Origin: CAVRGQ01 sp963720785
GTDB taxonomy: Bacteria > Actinomycetota > Acidimicrobiia > IMCC26256 > DASPTH01
NCBI GenBank assembly: GCA_963720785.1
Contig: CAVRGQ010000005.1
Location: 682,001 to 746,000 of the forward strand
Length of the DNA: 64,000 nucleotides
Direction of reading: 5' to 3'
Both the position numbers and the translations under genes were made by a program. The notes below the pieces were generated by a model. That model ran no database searches. It was not told where the DNA came from and saw only the letters and a program-made list of their open reading frames with translations. This document shows positions 43,745 through 52,318 of the stretch, in pieces; position 1 is the first letter of the stretch, and every line of letters begins with the position of its first letter.

Positions 43745-44525
43745 TCAGTTCGTTCGCGCGCGGAAGCGCGCTGCGGCATCGGCGGCCTGCTTGCCGCCGT
43801 CGCCGGGCAGCTGGCGCGCGAGCACGTCGAGCTCGCGCGCGGCCTCGCCGAAGTGGCCGTAGTTGCCCAGCACGCCGGCGAGCTGCCCGCGGATGCTGAG
43901 CGAGATGTCGGGGATGCGCAGGCGCAACCGCGTCACCCAGACCGCGTCGGGAGCGCGCGCCTGCATCGTGATCTGTTGCAGGTTGGCGAGCATCCGCTCG
44001 AGGATGCGCAGGGGCCCGACCGGACGCAGGTGCTGGGGACGGAACGCCGCGGCGTTCTGCGTCTCCGCGAACCGCTGCGCGCACCCGTTGAGATCGAGGC
44101 GCTCGCCCCCGTTGAACGGGTCGAACCACTCGCCGGCGCCGCCGCCCACGAGGAAGTGGCCGGGCATGCCGATGCCGCGGCAGCGACACGTCCATGCGCC
44201 GGCCCACCTCGATCATCAGCACGCTCAGCGTGATCGGGATGCCGAGGCGACGGTCGAGCACCGCGTCGAGGTAGGAGTTCGCGGCATCGGTGTAGTCGTC
44301 GCGGTTGCCCCGGAAGCCCAGCTCGGTGAAGAGGTGGTGCGCCAGCTCGGTGGGCGCCTGCTTTCCCGGCGTGACCGGCGCGCCCGCGGCGAGGGCGTCG
44401 AGCTCGAGCAGGCGGCGCTCGACGTCGAGGTCGGGATGCGCGTGGGCGGCGATGACGAGTGCGGCCTCGTCGAGCGGGATCTCGGCCTCGGGCCGATTCA
44501 CGAGCTCGGTGAACCGGTCCGTCAT
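43745..44525 (-). CDS. SirB1/transglutaminase-like family protein (frameshifted)
   Basis: About 260 residues if corrected. The N-terminal part (DEAALVIAAHAHPDLDVERRLLELDALA, AANSYLDAVLDRRLGIPITLSVLMIEVGRR) and the later GMPGHFLVGG, FDPFNGGERL segments match the SirB1 / protein kinase C-like family that carries a degenerate transglutaminase fold. The frame breaks near 44180-44190, where one extra C separates DVSL from GIGMPGHFLV. A TPR-like helical C-terminus (QLAGVLGNYGHFGEAARELDVLARQLPG) follows. It lies 37 bases from the divergent Fur-family gene. Confidence 0.8.
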
Positions 44526-44562
44526 GTCCACTGCCACGACGCTACACGTACACTCGTCGGCC

Positions 44563-44994
44563 ATGGGTGACGTCCTCGACACCGCGTCGGTGCGCCTGCG
44601 CGACGTCGGGCAACGACTCACGCCGAGCCGGACCGCGCTGGTCGAGGCACTGGCCGACGCCCCCGGGCCGCTCACCATCCCTGCGATCCGCGAGCTGCGC
44701 CCCGAGTTGGCACAGAGCTCCGCGTACCGCAACCTCGTGGTGCTCGAGGAGGCCGGGATCGTGCACCGCGTCGTCGGCACCGACGAGTTCGCGCGCTGGG
44801 AGCTCGCGGAGGACCTCGCCGGCCACCACCATCACCTGATCTGCGCGGAGTGCGGTCGCGTCGACGACGTCCCCGCGTCCGCCGGGCTCGAGCGGTCACT
44901 CGCGGCGGCGGCTGCGGAGATCACCCGCACCACCGGGTTCACCACGCAGCACCACCGCATCGACCTCGTGGGCCTCTGTCGCGACTGCTCCTGA
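44563..44994 (+). CDS. Fur-family metalloregulator (Zur-like candidate)
   Basis: 143-residue Fur-fold regulator. The winged helix is LTPSRTALVEALADAPGPLTIPAIRELRPELAQSSAYRNLVVLEEAGIVHRV; the dimerisation and metal part has HHHHLICAECGRVDDVP and ends GLCRDCS, giving the structural CxxC pairs and a His-rich regulatory site. Zn, Fe and peroxide sensors share this layout. The closest candidate target in the window is the Zur-like box at the znuC gene, which suggests Zur. TACACT (44549-44554) lies eight bases before the ATG. Confidence 0.9.
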   Translation: MGDVLDTASVRLRDVGQRLTPSRTALVEALADAPGPLTIPAIRELRPELAQSSAYRNLVVLEEAGIVHRVVGTDEFARWELAEDLAGHHHHLICAECGRVDDVPASAGLERSLAAAAAEITRTTGFTTQHHRIDLVGLCRDCS

Positions 44995-45031
44995 GCGCTC
45001 CTCCGACGAGCTGCCTCCGAGGAGAAGCTGC

Positions 45032-45739
45032 CTACTGGGAAGAGCTGGACGTGCCGGCGGCCACGCCGGGGATCGCCTCGCCGGCCTTCAGCGCCTCGAC
45101 CATCTTCGTGAGGTCGGCCGGCGCGATCTCGCCACTCGTGCGCCCGACCACCTTGCCGTCGGCGTCGACGAACACGACGTAGGGGTACGACGCGAGCCCG
45201 TAGGCCTGCGCGGCGGTGCCCTTCTCGGAGTCGGCCAGCACCTTGTAGGGCCAGTTCTCGCGCTCGAGCCACGACGACGGCGGGTAGTTCGGGTAGCCGG
45301 AGTTCGTGCCGGTGGCGATGCCGGTGACGTCGACGCCGTCGAACACGCCGTCGCTCGCCAGCTTCACGATGCGCGGCACCTCGGCCTGGCAGTGCGGGCA
45401 CCAGTGCGCCACGAACACGAGCATCTGCGGCTTGCCGTTCGGTGCGATCTCCATGCCGGTGCCCGCCAGCGACCGCCCCGTGAGCGTGGGGATGGTGTCG
45501 CCGACCGCGGCGTCGGGGCTCGACCCCGTGTAGGTGGGGAGCTTCGTGCCGGAGACGGTGACCGGCGCGGTCTCCGAGCCGCCGCCCTGCGAGGAGGGCG
45601 TGCTGCTGTCGCTACCGCCGGACGCGACGAGGGCGATCACCACGGCCACGACCACCACGACGGCGACGCCACCCCAGATCAACCACATGTTGCGCCGGTG
45701 CCTGGCCGCCATCGCCGCCCGGGAGTTCTTGTTGCTCAT
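45032..45739 (-). CDS. TlpA-like membrane-anchored thioredoxin
   Basis: 235-residue protein with a basic N-terminus, one membrane helix (MWLIWGGVAVVVVVAVVIALVA), a Ser/Gly-rich linker and an extracytoplasmic thioredoxin domain. The redox site is VFVAHWCPHCQAEVPRI; the cis-proline loop appears in LASYPYVVFVDADG. Its stop lies close to the convergent Fur-family gene and its start overlaps the DsbB-like gene stop. It probably works with that protein in disulfide formation or cytochrome maturation. Confidence 0.92.
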   Translation of the reverse strand: MSNKNSRAAMAARHRRNMWLIWGGVAVVVVVAVVIALVASGGSDSSTPSSQGGGSETAPVTVSGTKLPTYTGSSPDAAVGDTIPTLTGRSLAGTGMEIAPNGKPQMLVFVAHWCPHCQAEVPRIVKLASDGVFDGVDVTGIATGTNSGYPNYPPSSWLERENWPYKVLADSEKGTAAQAYGLASYPYVVFVDADGKVVGRTSGEIAPADLTKMVEALKAGEAIPGVAAGTSSSSQ

Positions 45740-46365
45740 GACGTCACCGTCTCTTCCTCGAATTCGTCCTGCGCGTCCGGCGCGGCCGCGTCGGGTGGGG
45801 AGTCACCCGCGTCGACCCTGTTTCCAACGATCTGGCACACCATCAGGGTTCCGATGAGCAGGAACCCGCTCAGGGCCATCCATGCCAGCGTGACGAAGCC
45901 CAACTTCTCGAACCAGGGCGCGGTGCACGGCGCCTCGAGCGAACAGGAGCTGCTCTCGGCGAAGGCGGGCACCCGCTCCACCAGCCAGTGGTAGGTGGAC
46001 ACGCCGGCACCGATGACGACGAACGGCAGCACGGTCATCCACGCGCGCCGGTCCTTCCGCAGTGCCGCGACCCCGAGCACGATCACCAGCGGGTACATCA
46101 GGATGCGTTGGAACCAGCAGAGCTGGCACGGGATGAACCCCGCGTGCTCCGAGTAGTAGAGGCTGCCCGTCGTCACGACGAGCGCGACCACGAAGCCGAG
46201 CAGGTTGGCGTGCGGCGCGATCCCGGCGGCCATCCCCGTTGCCACCTCCCGCGCCCGCTTCGACACGAGCGCGGCGAGCCCGAAGACCAGCGCGAACAGC
46301 ACGACGGCGTCGGCGAAGAGCGCGAGCACCAGGTAGAAGTTGTTGGCGGTGTCGACGTTCGGCAT
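45736..46365 (-). CDS. DsbB-like disulfide bond formation protein
   Basis: 209-residue protein with four or five membrane helices. The quinone-linked redox pair is in IPCQLCWFQRILMYPL (CxxC after the second helix), and the second periplasmic cysteine pair in SSSCSLEAPCTAPW. It would reoxidise the thioredoxin-like partner encoded next to it, passing electrons to menaquinone. The ATG is in a TGATG overlap with copCD. The C-terminal tail is acidic. Confidence 0.9.
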   Translation of the reverse strand: MPNVDTANNFYLVLALFADAVVLFALVFGLAALVSKRAREVATGMAAGIAPHANLLGFVVALVVTTGSLYYSEHAGFIPCQLCWFQRILMYPLVIVLGVAALRKDRRAWMTVLPFVVIGAGVSTYHWLVERVPAFAESSSCSLEAPCTAPWFEKLGFVTLAWMALSGFLLIGTLMVCQIVGNRVDAGDSPPDAAAPDAQDEFEEETVTS

Positions 46366-48197
46366 CACCGCAACGAGAACCTTCCCGTGACGAGGATCTC
46401 GTCGACGTCGCTGACCTGCGCTCGGACGGTGATCTTCCACTCACCGGGATAGGGGATGTCGAACTGTGGTGCGTAGAAGTGGTTCGTGCCCAGCTGCTGC
46501 ATCGGCACCTCGAACGGCGGGAGGTCGCGGCCCGGCTGGGTGAGCTGCACCTGGATCTCCTTCACCTGGGTGAGGCCGCCACCGGTGGGTAGCGCAGTCA
46601 GGTGGATGTCGTTGCGGCCCGCCGAGCCGGGGGCGATCGTGAGGTCGAACCACATCTCGTCGGACTTCAGCGTGAGGAAGACCGGCTTCGTCGCCTCGGT
46701 GCGACCGGGGGCCGCGTTCACCAGCGCGGCGGTGACGCCCAGCACCGCCACCATCAGCAGCACCTCGATCCAGACGGTGCGCCGCAGCCGGTGCCACTCG
46801 CCGTGCTCGGTGCGACCGTCGTCGTCGGGCTCGTCGGGATCGGGCAACGCACGCGGGGCCGGTCCGCGCGGGTCCGGGCCGAGGTCGGACGCGAGCACAC
46901 CGACGGCAACGGGCACGTCGAGCTCGATCTCCTCGTCGGCATCCTCGAAGTCGTCGTCGTAGGAGCGGTACCGACGGTTCACGACGTCGCGGGCGAAGGC
47001 CGCGACGACGACCAGCACGGCGAACACGAGGACCTTGGCGATGAGCAGCCGACCGGAGTCGGTGTCACGCAGCGCGGCGATGCTGCCGACCTGTCGCCAC
47101 GCCTGGTAGATGCCGGTGACGACCAGCACGACCACGCACCCGAGCGCGGTGGTGGACCACCGCGGCAACACGGTGCGGAGCTCTTCGGTGTCGTGGCGCG
47201 GCAGCAGCGCGACGACGAGCACCGCGAGACCACCGAGCCACACGGACATCGCGAGCACGTGGAGCGCGTCGGTGGGGATCGCCACGTCGGTCTGGATCCC
47301 GGTGGACGCGTGGCCGGCCAGACCGGGCGTGAGTGACAGCCCGATCGCCACGAGTGTGGACGGCACGATCCACCACGGAGGCAGCGAGCGGGTGGCGGTG
47401 CCGCGCCGCCCGAACACGATCCAGAGGAGCGGCAGCGCGCACGCGAGCAGGCCGAGCCGGAACAGCGCGACGTGCCCGTAGCGCGTGTCGACGACGTCGC
47501 CGAACAGCGATGGATCGAACACCTTCGACAACGGCAGCGCCGCGCCGTACACGCCTTCGAGCACGATGCCCGCGACCGTGGCGAGCACCGCGGCGAGCCA
47601 ACCACCGAGCACCACCCACGCGGCGCGCGTGCTGCCGCGACCGCGCGGCCAGAGGAAGGCGACGAACGCGAAGCCGCCGATGAGCAGCGCGAGCGATGCG
47701 TAGAGCACCGCGCGCTGGATGCCGTAGACGATGCCGACGGCGCGGCTGCCCTTGCTCGTCTCGAGCAGCGTGGTCGCGACACCCTGCGCGTTGGAGACGG
47801 ACGCGCGCGGCCCGACCTGGAACGTGAACGCACCCTCGACGGGGTGGGAGTCGGCCGACACCACCCGCCACGTGACGACGTAGGTGCCGTTCGACAGGTC
47901 GGGAAGGTCGCTGGTGACGAAGCTCCCCTCCCCGTTCGGGTGCTCGGGGGGCCCGTTGGCGACGCGCTTCTCCGTCTTCGCGTCGAATACCTGCACGCCA
48001 CCGAGCGACACCTCGACGGGCTCGCTGAACCGCAGCGTGACCGCCGACGGCGATTTGGCGTACACGCCGTCGGGCGACGGCTCCGTGGACAGCAGTGACG
48101 CGTGGGCCGATGCGGGAAGCGCCGTCGCCGCCACGACCGCGAACGCGAGCAGCAGCAGCGCGGCGAGGCGCGTCAGCGGGCGAGCGCGGGGTTTCAT
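46365..48197 (-). CDS. CopC-CopD copper resistance fusion protein
   Basis: 610-residue protein. A signal peptide (LAALLLLAFAVVAATALPASA) precedes HASLLSTEPSPDGVYAKSP, the N-terminal His and motif of CopC, in a ~110-residue beta domain with SADSHPVEGAFTFQV. Eight or so helices of a CopD domain follow (WLAAVLATVAGIVLEGVYGAAL; HVLAMSVWLGGLAVLVVALLP). The C-terminal ~150 residues hold an acidic cytoplasmic loop and a final extracytoplasmic beta domain (GRNDIHLTALPTGGG). It likely moves copper ions across the membrane. ATG 48197 overlaps the anti-sigma stop. Confidence 0.92.
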   Translation of the reverse strand: MKPRARPLTRLAALLLLAFAVVAATALPASAHASLLSTEPSPDGVYAKSPSAVTLRFSEPVEVSLGGVQVFDAKTEKRVANGPPEHPNGEGSFVTSDLPDLSNGTYVVTWRVVSADSHPVEGAFTFQVGPRASVSNAQGVATTLLETSKGSRAVGIVYGIQRAVLYASLALLIGGFAFVAFLWPRGRGSTRAAWVVLGGWLAAVLATVAGIVLEGVYGAALPLSKVFDPSLFGDVVDTRYGHVALFRLGLLACALPLLWIVFGRRGTATRSLPPWWIVPSTLVAIGLSLTPGLAGHASTGIQTDVAIPTDALHVLAMSVWLGGLAVLVVALLPRHDTEELRTVLPRWSTTALGCVVVLVVTGIYQAWRQVGSIAALRDTDSGRLLIAKVLVFAVLVVVAAFARDVVNRRYRSYDDDFEDADEEIELDVPVAVGVLASDLGPDPRGPAPRALPDPDEPDDDGRTEHGEWHRLRRTVWIEVLLMVAVLGVTAALVNAAPGRTEATKPVFLTLKSDEMWFDLTIAPGSAGRNDIHLTALPTGGGLTQVKEIQVQLTQPGRDLPPFEVPMQQLGTNHFYAPQFDIPYPGEWKITVRAQVSDVDEILVTGRFSLR

Positions 48198-48820
48198 CAC
48201 GCCAACGCTACGGCGTGGGTCGTCTCCCGCCCGATCAGCCACATCACGAGCAGCCCGGCGAAGTCGGTGAGGTGGTGGCTCTCCCCCAACGCGGCGGTGT
48301 TCCCCGAGGCGACGTCGAGCAGCGACGACGCGGCGAGGCACACCACCAGTGCGGCCACGATCGGGACCATCCCTCCGATCCGTTGCGGGCGCCAGGCTGC
48401 GAAGAGGAAGCCGATGCCGAGGGCGAGGTCGAAGGAGCCGAGGTGGCGGGCGGTGTGCACGGGCAGGCCGGCGTCGCTGCCGAGCAGGGCGGGGATCGCC
48501 ACCGCGATCTGCACGACGGCCAGGGCCACCAGCAGCCACCGGAGCACCTGCAGGAGGTCGTGCCGGGCGGCGGCGTGTCCCCCGGCGCCGGACGTGGCGA
48601 GAGTGTCCTCGCCGACCGCGGCGAGGATCGACGGGGCCAGGTCGGGGATGGCGGGGGCCGGTTCCAGGCGCACCGCCCGGTGGAGGGCCTCGGCGTCGTG
48701 GGCGAACACCCTGCAGTGCTCGCACGCGGCGAGGTGCGCGTAGAGGGCGCTCTCCTCCACCCCGGGGTCCTCGCCGTCGAGCCGGGCCGACACTGCGTCA
48801 CGGATCTCCATGCAGCTCAT
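48197..48820 (-). CDS. Zinc-finger anti-sigma factor with four-helix membrane domain
   Basis: 207-residue protein. The first ~70 residues are a zf-HC2/ZAS domain with the HLAACEHC (H-x3-C-x2-C) motif. The remainder has four hydrophobic helices (for example LLVALAVVQIAVAIPALLG; VPIVAALVVCLAASSLL) like DoxX-type small membrane proteins. It lies divergent from, and 54 bases from, the ECF sigma gene, and is coupled to copCD by TGATG. It likely sequesters that sigma factor at the membrane. A GGAAC sequence at about 48850-48856 on the minus strand could be an ECF -35 element. Confidence 0.85.
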   Translation of the reverse strand: MSCMEIRDAVSARLDGEDPGVEESALYAHLAACEHCRVFAHDAEALHRAVRLEPAPAIPDLAPSILAAVGEDTLATSGAGGHAAARHDLLQVLRWLLVALAVVQIAVAIPALLGSDAGLPVHTARHLGSFDLALGIGFLFAAWRPQRIGGMVPIVAALVVCLAASSLLDVASGNTAALGESHHLTDFAGLLVMWLIGRETTHAVALA

Positions 48821-48874
48821 GGAGAGGTGGTCGGCTGGGAGGTCGCAGAAGTTCCCCCGGTATCGTCGCCATCG

Positions 48875-49462
48875 GTGGACGAGCTCACGCGCCTCTTCCT
48901 CGCCGCTCGCGACGGCGACCGCAGCGCGCTCCTGCAGGCCATCCGGGCCTCCCAGGCAGACGTGTGGCGCTTCACGTCGCACCTCGTCGGCCACGAAGAC
49001 GCCGACGACGTCACCCAGGACGTGTTCGTGCGGGCCTGGCGGGCGCTCCCCGCCTACCGCGGCGACGCCTCCGCCCGCACGTGGCTCCTCGCCATCGCGC
49101 GGCGCGCCTGCGCCGACCACGTGCGCGGCCAGGTGCGCCGCCGGCGGCTCGCCGGACTCGCCGGAATCCGCGACCGCGGCACCCCCTCACGCGCGCTCGC
49201 CGCCGATCCCGCCGGCGCGACGACGGTGCAGGATCTCGTCGACGCCTTGCCCGACGACCGCCGCAGCGCGTTCGTGCTCACACAGGTGCTCGGCTGCTCG
49301 TACGAGGAGGCCGGGACCGTGTGCGGCGTCCCCGTCGGGACGATCCGCTCGCGCGTCGCCCGGGCGCGAGAGCAGCTCGCCGCCGCGCTGCGCGCCGCCG
49401 ACGCCGCCGACCCGTCCGGCGCGGCCGGCCCGTCCGGCGCGGCGGACGAGGAGACCGGATGA
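48875..49462 (+). CDS. ECF-type RNA polymerase sigma factor
   Basis: 195-residue sigma-70 family protein of the two-domain ECF type. Region 2 is DADDVTQDVFVRAWRALPAYRG with TWLLAIARRACADHVR; region 4 is LPDDRRSAFVLTQVLGCSYEEAG and VPVGTIRSRVARAREQLAAAL. GTG 48875 follows TATCGT (48861-48866) by eight bases, with no ribosome site. The C-terminal end is an Ala/Gly/Pro tail. Regulated presumably by the divergent zinc-finger protein; the location next to copCD suggests copper or thiol stress as the signal. Confidence 0.93.
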   Translation: MDELTRLFLAARDGDRSALLQAIRASQADVWRFTSHLVGHEDADDVTQDVFVRAWRALPAYRGDASARTWLLAIARRACADHVRGQVRRRRLAGLAGIRDRGTPSRALAADPAGATTVQDLVDALPDDRRSAFVLTQVLGCSYEEAGTVCGVPVGTIRSRVARAREQLAAALRAADAADPSGAAGPSGAADEETG

Positions 49463-50508
49463 GGCGGCTCGCGGTCGTCGTCCTGATCGCCGTCGCGCTC
49501 CTGGTGGCGTCGGCCGCGCCGGCGTCCGCACACGGCGTGGGCGGCGTGCAACCGACGAACTACCTCACGACGATCGACTCGATGACACCGCAGGTGCGCG
49601 GCCTCACCGTCGAGGTCGTCGACCTCGGCACCCGGTTGCGACTGACCAACACCACCGCGCACGATGCGGTCGTGCTCGGGTACGACGGCGAGCCGTACCT
49701 GCGCGTCGGGCCCCGCGGCGTGTTCGAGAACCTCCGCTCACCCGCGGTGTACATCAACCGGACACTGAACCTCGCGAACGCGCAGGCGCCGCCGAAGTCG
49801 GCCGATCCCGAGGCGCCGCCGGTCTGGCGCAAGGTGGGCAACGGCGACTCCGTCACCTGGCACGACCACAACGCCCACTACATGGGGACGCAGGACCCCC
49901 CGGTCGTGCAGCGCGATCCGTCGCAGCGCCACCTGGTCGACCGCTACACGGTGAACGTCCGCTGGAACGGCGAGGACGTCGTCGCCAAGGGTCGCATCGT
50001 CTGGGTCCCCGCGCCGTCGCCGTGGCCCTATGTCGCGATCGCAGTGGCGCTCGCCGCCTTGGTGGTGTGGGCGTCGCGCACGCGCCGTTGGGCCACGGTG
50101 CTCGCCGGCGCGCTCGGTGTGCTGATCGTCACCGAGACCTTGCACGTCATCGGGCTCTACACCGCGAGCACCGACAGCCTCGGCACCAAGTCCTTCGCGA
50201 GCCTCTACTCGGTCGGCGGCATCGTCCTGGCGCTCCTCGCACTGTGGTGGATGCGGCGCAAGGGTGCGGAGTCGGCGGTGCCGCTCGTCCTGCTCGCGAG
50301 CATCTTCCTGTTCGTGGCCGGCGGCCTCGCCGACATCACGTCGCTCGCCCGCTCGCAACTTCCCACGTCGCTCTCGCCGACCGTTGCGCGGCTGCTGATC
50401 ACGGTGACGCTCGGCGTGGGGCTCGGCACCGCGATCGCCGCCGCATGGCGGCTTCGCCCCGCCAGGCTCGTGGCCCCCTCGCCACGCGCATCGCGACCTA
50501 CCCGTTGA
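49459..50508 (+). CDS. Exported membrane protein with His/Met copper-site-like motif
   Basis: 349-residue protein coupled to the sigma gene by overlap. A signal peptide (LAVVVLIAVALLVASAAPASA) is followed by HGVGGVQPTNY and a ~180-residue extracytoplasmic domain with WHDHNAHYMG, a possible Cu site. The C-terminal half has five or so hydrophobic helices (PYVAIAVALAALVVWAS; SLYSVGGIVLALLALWWM). I do not know the family; copper handling is inferred from the motif, the N-terminal His after processing (as in CopC) and the neighbours. Confidence 0.78.
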   Translation: MRRLAVVVLIAVALLVASAAPASAHGVGGVQPTNYLTTIDSMTPQVRGLTVEVVDLGTRLRLTNTTAHDAVVLGYDGEPYLRVGPRGVFENLRSPAVYINRTLNLANAQAPPKSADPEAPPVWRKVGNGDSVTWHDHNAHYMGTQDPPVVQRDPSQRHLVDRYTVNVRWNGEDVVAKGRIVWVPAPSPWPYVAIAVALAALVVWASRTRRWATVLAGALGVLIVTETLHVIGLYTASTDSLGTKSFASLYSVGGIVLALLALWWMRRKGAESAVPLVLLASIFLFVAGGLADITSLARSQLPTSLSPTVARLLITVTLGVGLGTAIAAAWRLRPARLVAPSPRASRPTR

Positions 50509-50544
50509 CGCGAGCTGCCAGTTGACGCGCGCTACCAGTTGACC
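50504..50544. repeat. 17-base tandem repeat spanning two convergent stop codons
   Basis: GTTGACGCGAGCTGCCA (50504-50520) is followed by GTTGACGCGCGCTACCA (50521-50537) and a partial third unit. The plus-strand gene stops in unit 1 and the minus-strand CDF gene stops in unit 2. Such a repeat could arise by slippage and extends both reading-frame ends. Confidence 0.7.
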
Positions 50545-51488
50545 TCCTCGCATCCGGCATGGTTGTCCGGTTCCACTTGCACCGTGGCGTGGGCGATGTC
50601 GTGTTCGAGGAGGAGCTCCCGCGCTCGGTCGAGCACCGCGTGGGCGTCGGTGCCGGGGGTGACCATCATGTGCGCGCTCGCCACCTCCATCTCCGAGGTG
50701 AGCGTCCACACGTGGAGGTCGTGCACGTCGACCACGCCGGGCACCGACTCGAGGTCGGCCTTGATCTTCTCCAGGTCGACGTGCGCGGGTGCGACCTGCA
50801 ACAGCACACGCAGCGCGCTCGTTGCGAGGCTCCACGCGCGCGGCACGACCCAGATGCCGATGCCGATCGCGACGATCGGGTCGGCGGCGTCCCACCCGGT
50901 GAGCGCGATGACGATCGCCGCGACGATCACGCCGACCGAACCGACCATGTCGGCCAGCGCTTCCACGAACGCGCTGCGCACGGCCAGGCTGTCGCGCGCA
51001 CCGGTGCGGAGGAGCAGGAACACCACCACGTTCACCGCCAGGCCGCCGACTGCGACCACCAGCATCGGCCCCGCCTCCACGTGGGAGTCCCCGTGCACGA
51101 GGCGGAGGACGGCCTCCACGACCACGTAGCCCGCGACCGCGAACAGCAGCAACGCGTTGGCCAGGGTGGCCAGGATCTCGAGGCGGTAGAGCCCGAAAGT
51201 GCGGGCGCCCTCGTTCGACGCGCGGTTGGCGACCAGGATCGCGCCGAGAGCGAGTCCGATCGCCAGTCCGTCGGTGAGCATGTGCGCGCTGTCCGACAAG
51301 AGGGCGAGTGACCCGGCGACGAAGGCGGTGACCGCCTCGACCACCACGAAGACCACCGTCAGCACCAGGGCGATCCACAGGGGCTTGACGCTGCGCGCCG
51401 CCGCCCGGCGCAGTGTTGCCCCGTGATCGTGGGTGTGGCCCCCGTGGCCCCCCGCACTCCCGTGATCGTGATCGTGATCGTGACCCAT
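50532..51488 (-). CDS. Cation diffusion facilitator (Zn/Co/Cd exporter)
   Basis: 318-residue CDF protein with a His-rich start (HDHDHDHG, HTHDHG), six membrane helices and a ~90-residue cytoplasmic domain. The transport site is SDSAHMLTDG (helix 2) and FVEALADMVGS (helix 5). DVHDLHVWTLTSEMEVASAHM is the ferredoxin-like cytoplasmic domain. It exports divalent metals, most likely zinc, by proton exchange. It is divergent from znuCB, which would import zinc, so the pair forms an uptake/efflux module. Confidence 0.95.
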   Translation of the reverse strand: MGHDHDHDHGSAGGHGGHTHDHGATLRRAAARSVKPLWIALVLTVVFVVVEAVTAFVAGSLALLSDSAHMLTDGLAIGLALGAILVANRASNEGARTFGLYRLEILATLANALLLFAVAGYVVVEAVLRLVHGDSHVEAGPMLVVAVGGLAVNVVVFLLLRTGARDSLAVRSAFVEALADMVGSVGVIVAAIVIALTGWDAADPIVAIGIGIWVVPRAWSLATSALRVLLQVAPAHVDLEKIKADLESVPGVVDVHDLHVWTLTSEMEVASAHMMVTPGTDAHAVLDRARELLLEHDIAHATVQVEPDNHAGCEEVNW

Positions 51489-51519
51489 GGCCCCATTGTC
51501 GCCGCCGCGGGGCGCCCCA

Positions 51520-51563
51520 CTGTCACTTCGCGGCCCGGGCGGCCATAATGAGAATCATGCTCA
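51520..51563 (+). promoter_or_regulatory. znuC promoter with overlapping Zur/Fur-type box
   Basis: CTGTCA (51520-51525) and CATAAT (51544-51549) are spaced by 18 bases; the expected transcript start falls at or one base before the ATG at 51557. The 15-base 7-1-7 palindrome TGAGAATCATGCTCA (51549-51563), one mismatch between arms, overlaps the -10 and the start codon. It closely resembles TGAnAATnATTnTCA-type Zur boxes of actinobacteria. Regulation by zinc and Zur is inferred. Confidence 0.65.
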
Positions 51564-52318
51564 CTTCGGGGCCCGTCCCCGCGCTGGCCGCCCACGGGAT
51601 CTCCTTCGCCTACGGGCGGGAGACCGTCCTCGACGGCGTCGACCTCGAGGTCCACGCCGGCGAGTTCGCCGCGCTCGTCGGCCCGAACGGTTCGGGCAAG
51701 TCCACGCTGCTGCGGATCCTCCTCGGGCTGCTCACCCCCACGAGCGGCCGGGTGGAGATCTTCGGCAGCGCGCCCACGGAGCTGCGGGAGCGCTGGCGCG
51801 TGGGCTACGTGCCCCAACGCCCCCGGATCGCGCCCGACCTCCCGGCGACGGTCGAGGAGGTCGTCGCCGCGGGTCGCCTGCCCAAGCAGGGGTGGTGGCG
51901 GCGCCGGCGCGCGGTCGATCGCGCCGCGATCGACCATGCCATCGAGTCGGTCGCGCTCGCCGGACAGCGCAAGAAGCGGCTGAGCGAGCTGTCGGGCGGG
52001 CAGCAGCAGCGCGCCCTCATCGCCAAGGCGCTCGTTGCCGAACCGCGCCTCCTCGTACTCGACGAACCCATCGCCGGCGTCGACGTGGAATCGCAGCGGC
52101 TGTTCCGCGACTCGCTGGTGCACCTCGTGCGCGAGCACGACACCGCGATCCTGCTCGTGTCGCACGAGCTCGGCGCGGTCGCCGACGACCTCGACCACGT
52201 GCTCGTGCTCAAGCGCTCGATCGTGTTCGACGGGCCACCCGCCGACCTGGCCGCCACCGGCGTGAGTCTTGGTATCCACCAGGCGGACCTCCCGCTCTGG
52301 CTCGAGGAGCTCACGTGA
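51557..52318 (+). CDS. znuC: Zinc/manganese ABC transporter ATP-binding protein
   Basis: 253-residue ABC ATPase. Walker A is VGPNGSGKSTLL, the signature LSGGQQQRALIAKAL, and Walker B LLVLDEPIAGVD, with the switch histidine in LLVSHELG. Class is the metal (ZnuC/MntB) type, judged from the permease partner. ATG 51557 is preferred because of the promoter spacing; ATG 51548 is inside the operator. No solute-binding protein (znuA) gene lies in the window. Confidence 0.9.
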   Translation: MLTSGPVPALAAHGISFAYGRETVLDGVDLEVHAGEFAALVGPNGSGKSTLLRILLGLLTPTSGRVEIFGSAPTELRERWRVGYVPQRPRIAPDLPATVEEVVAAGRLPKQGWWRRRRAVDRAAIDHAIESVALAGQRKKRLSELSGGQQQRALIAKALVAEPRLLVLDEPIAGVDVESQRLFRDSLVHLVREHDTAILLVSHELGAVADDLDHVLVLKRSIVFDGPPADLAATGVSLGIHQADLPLWLEELT

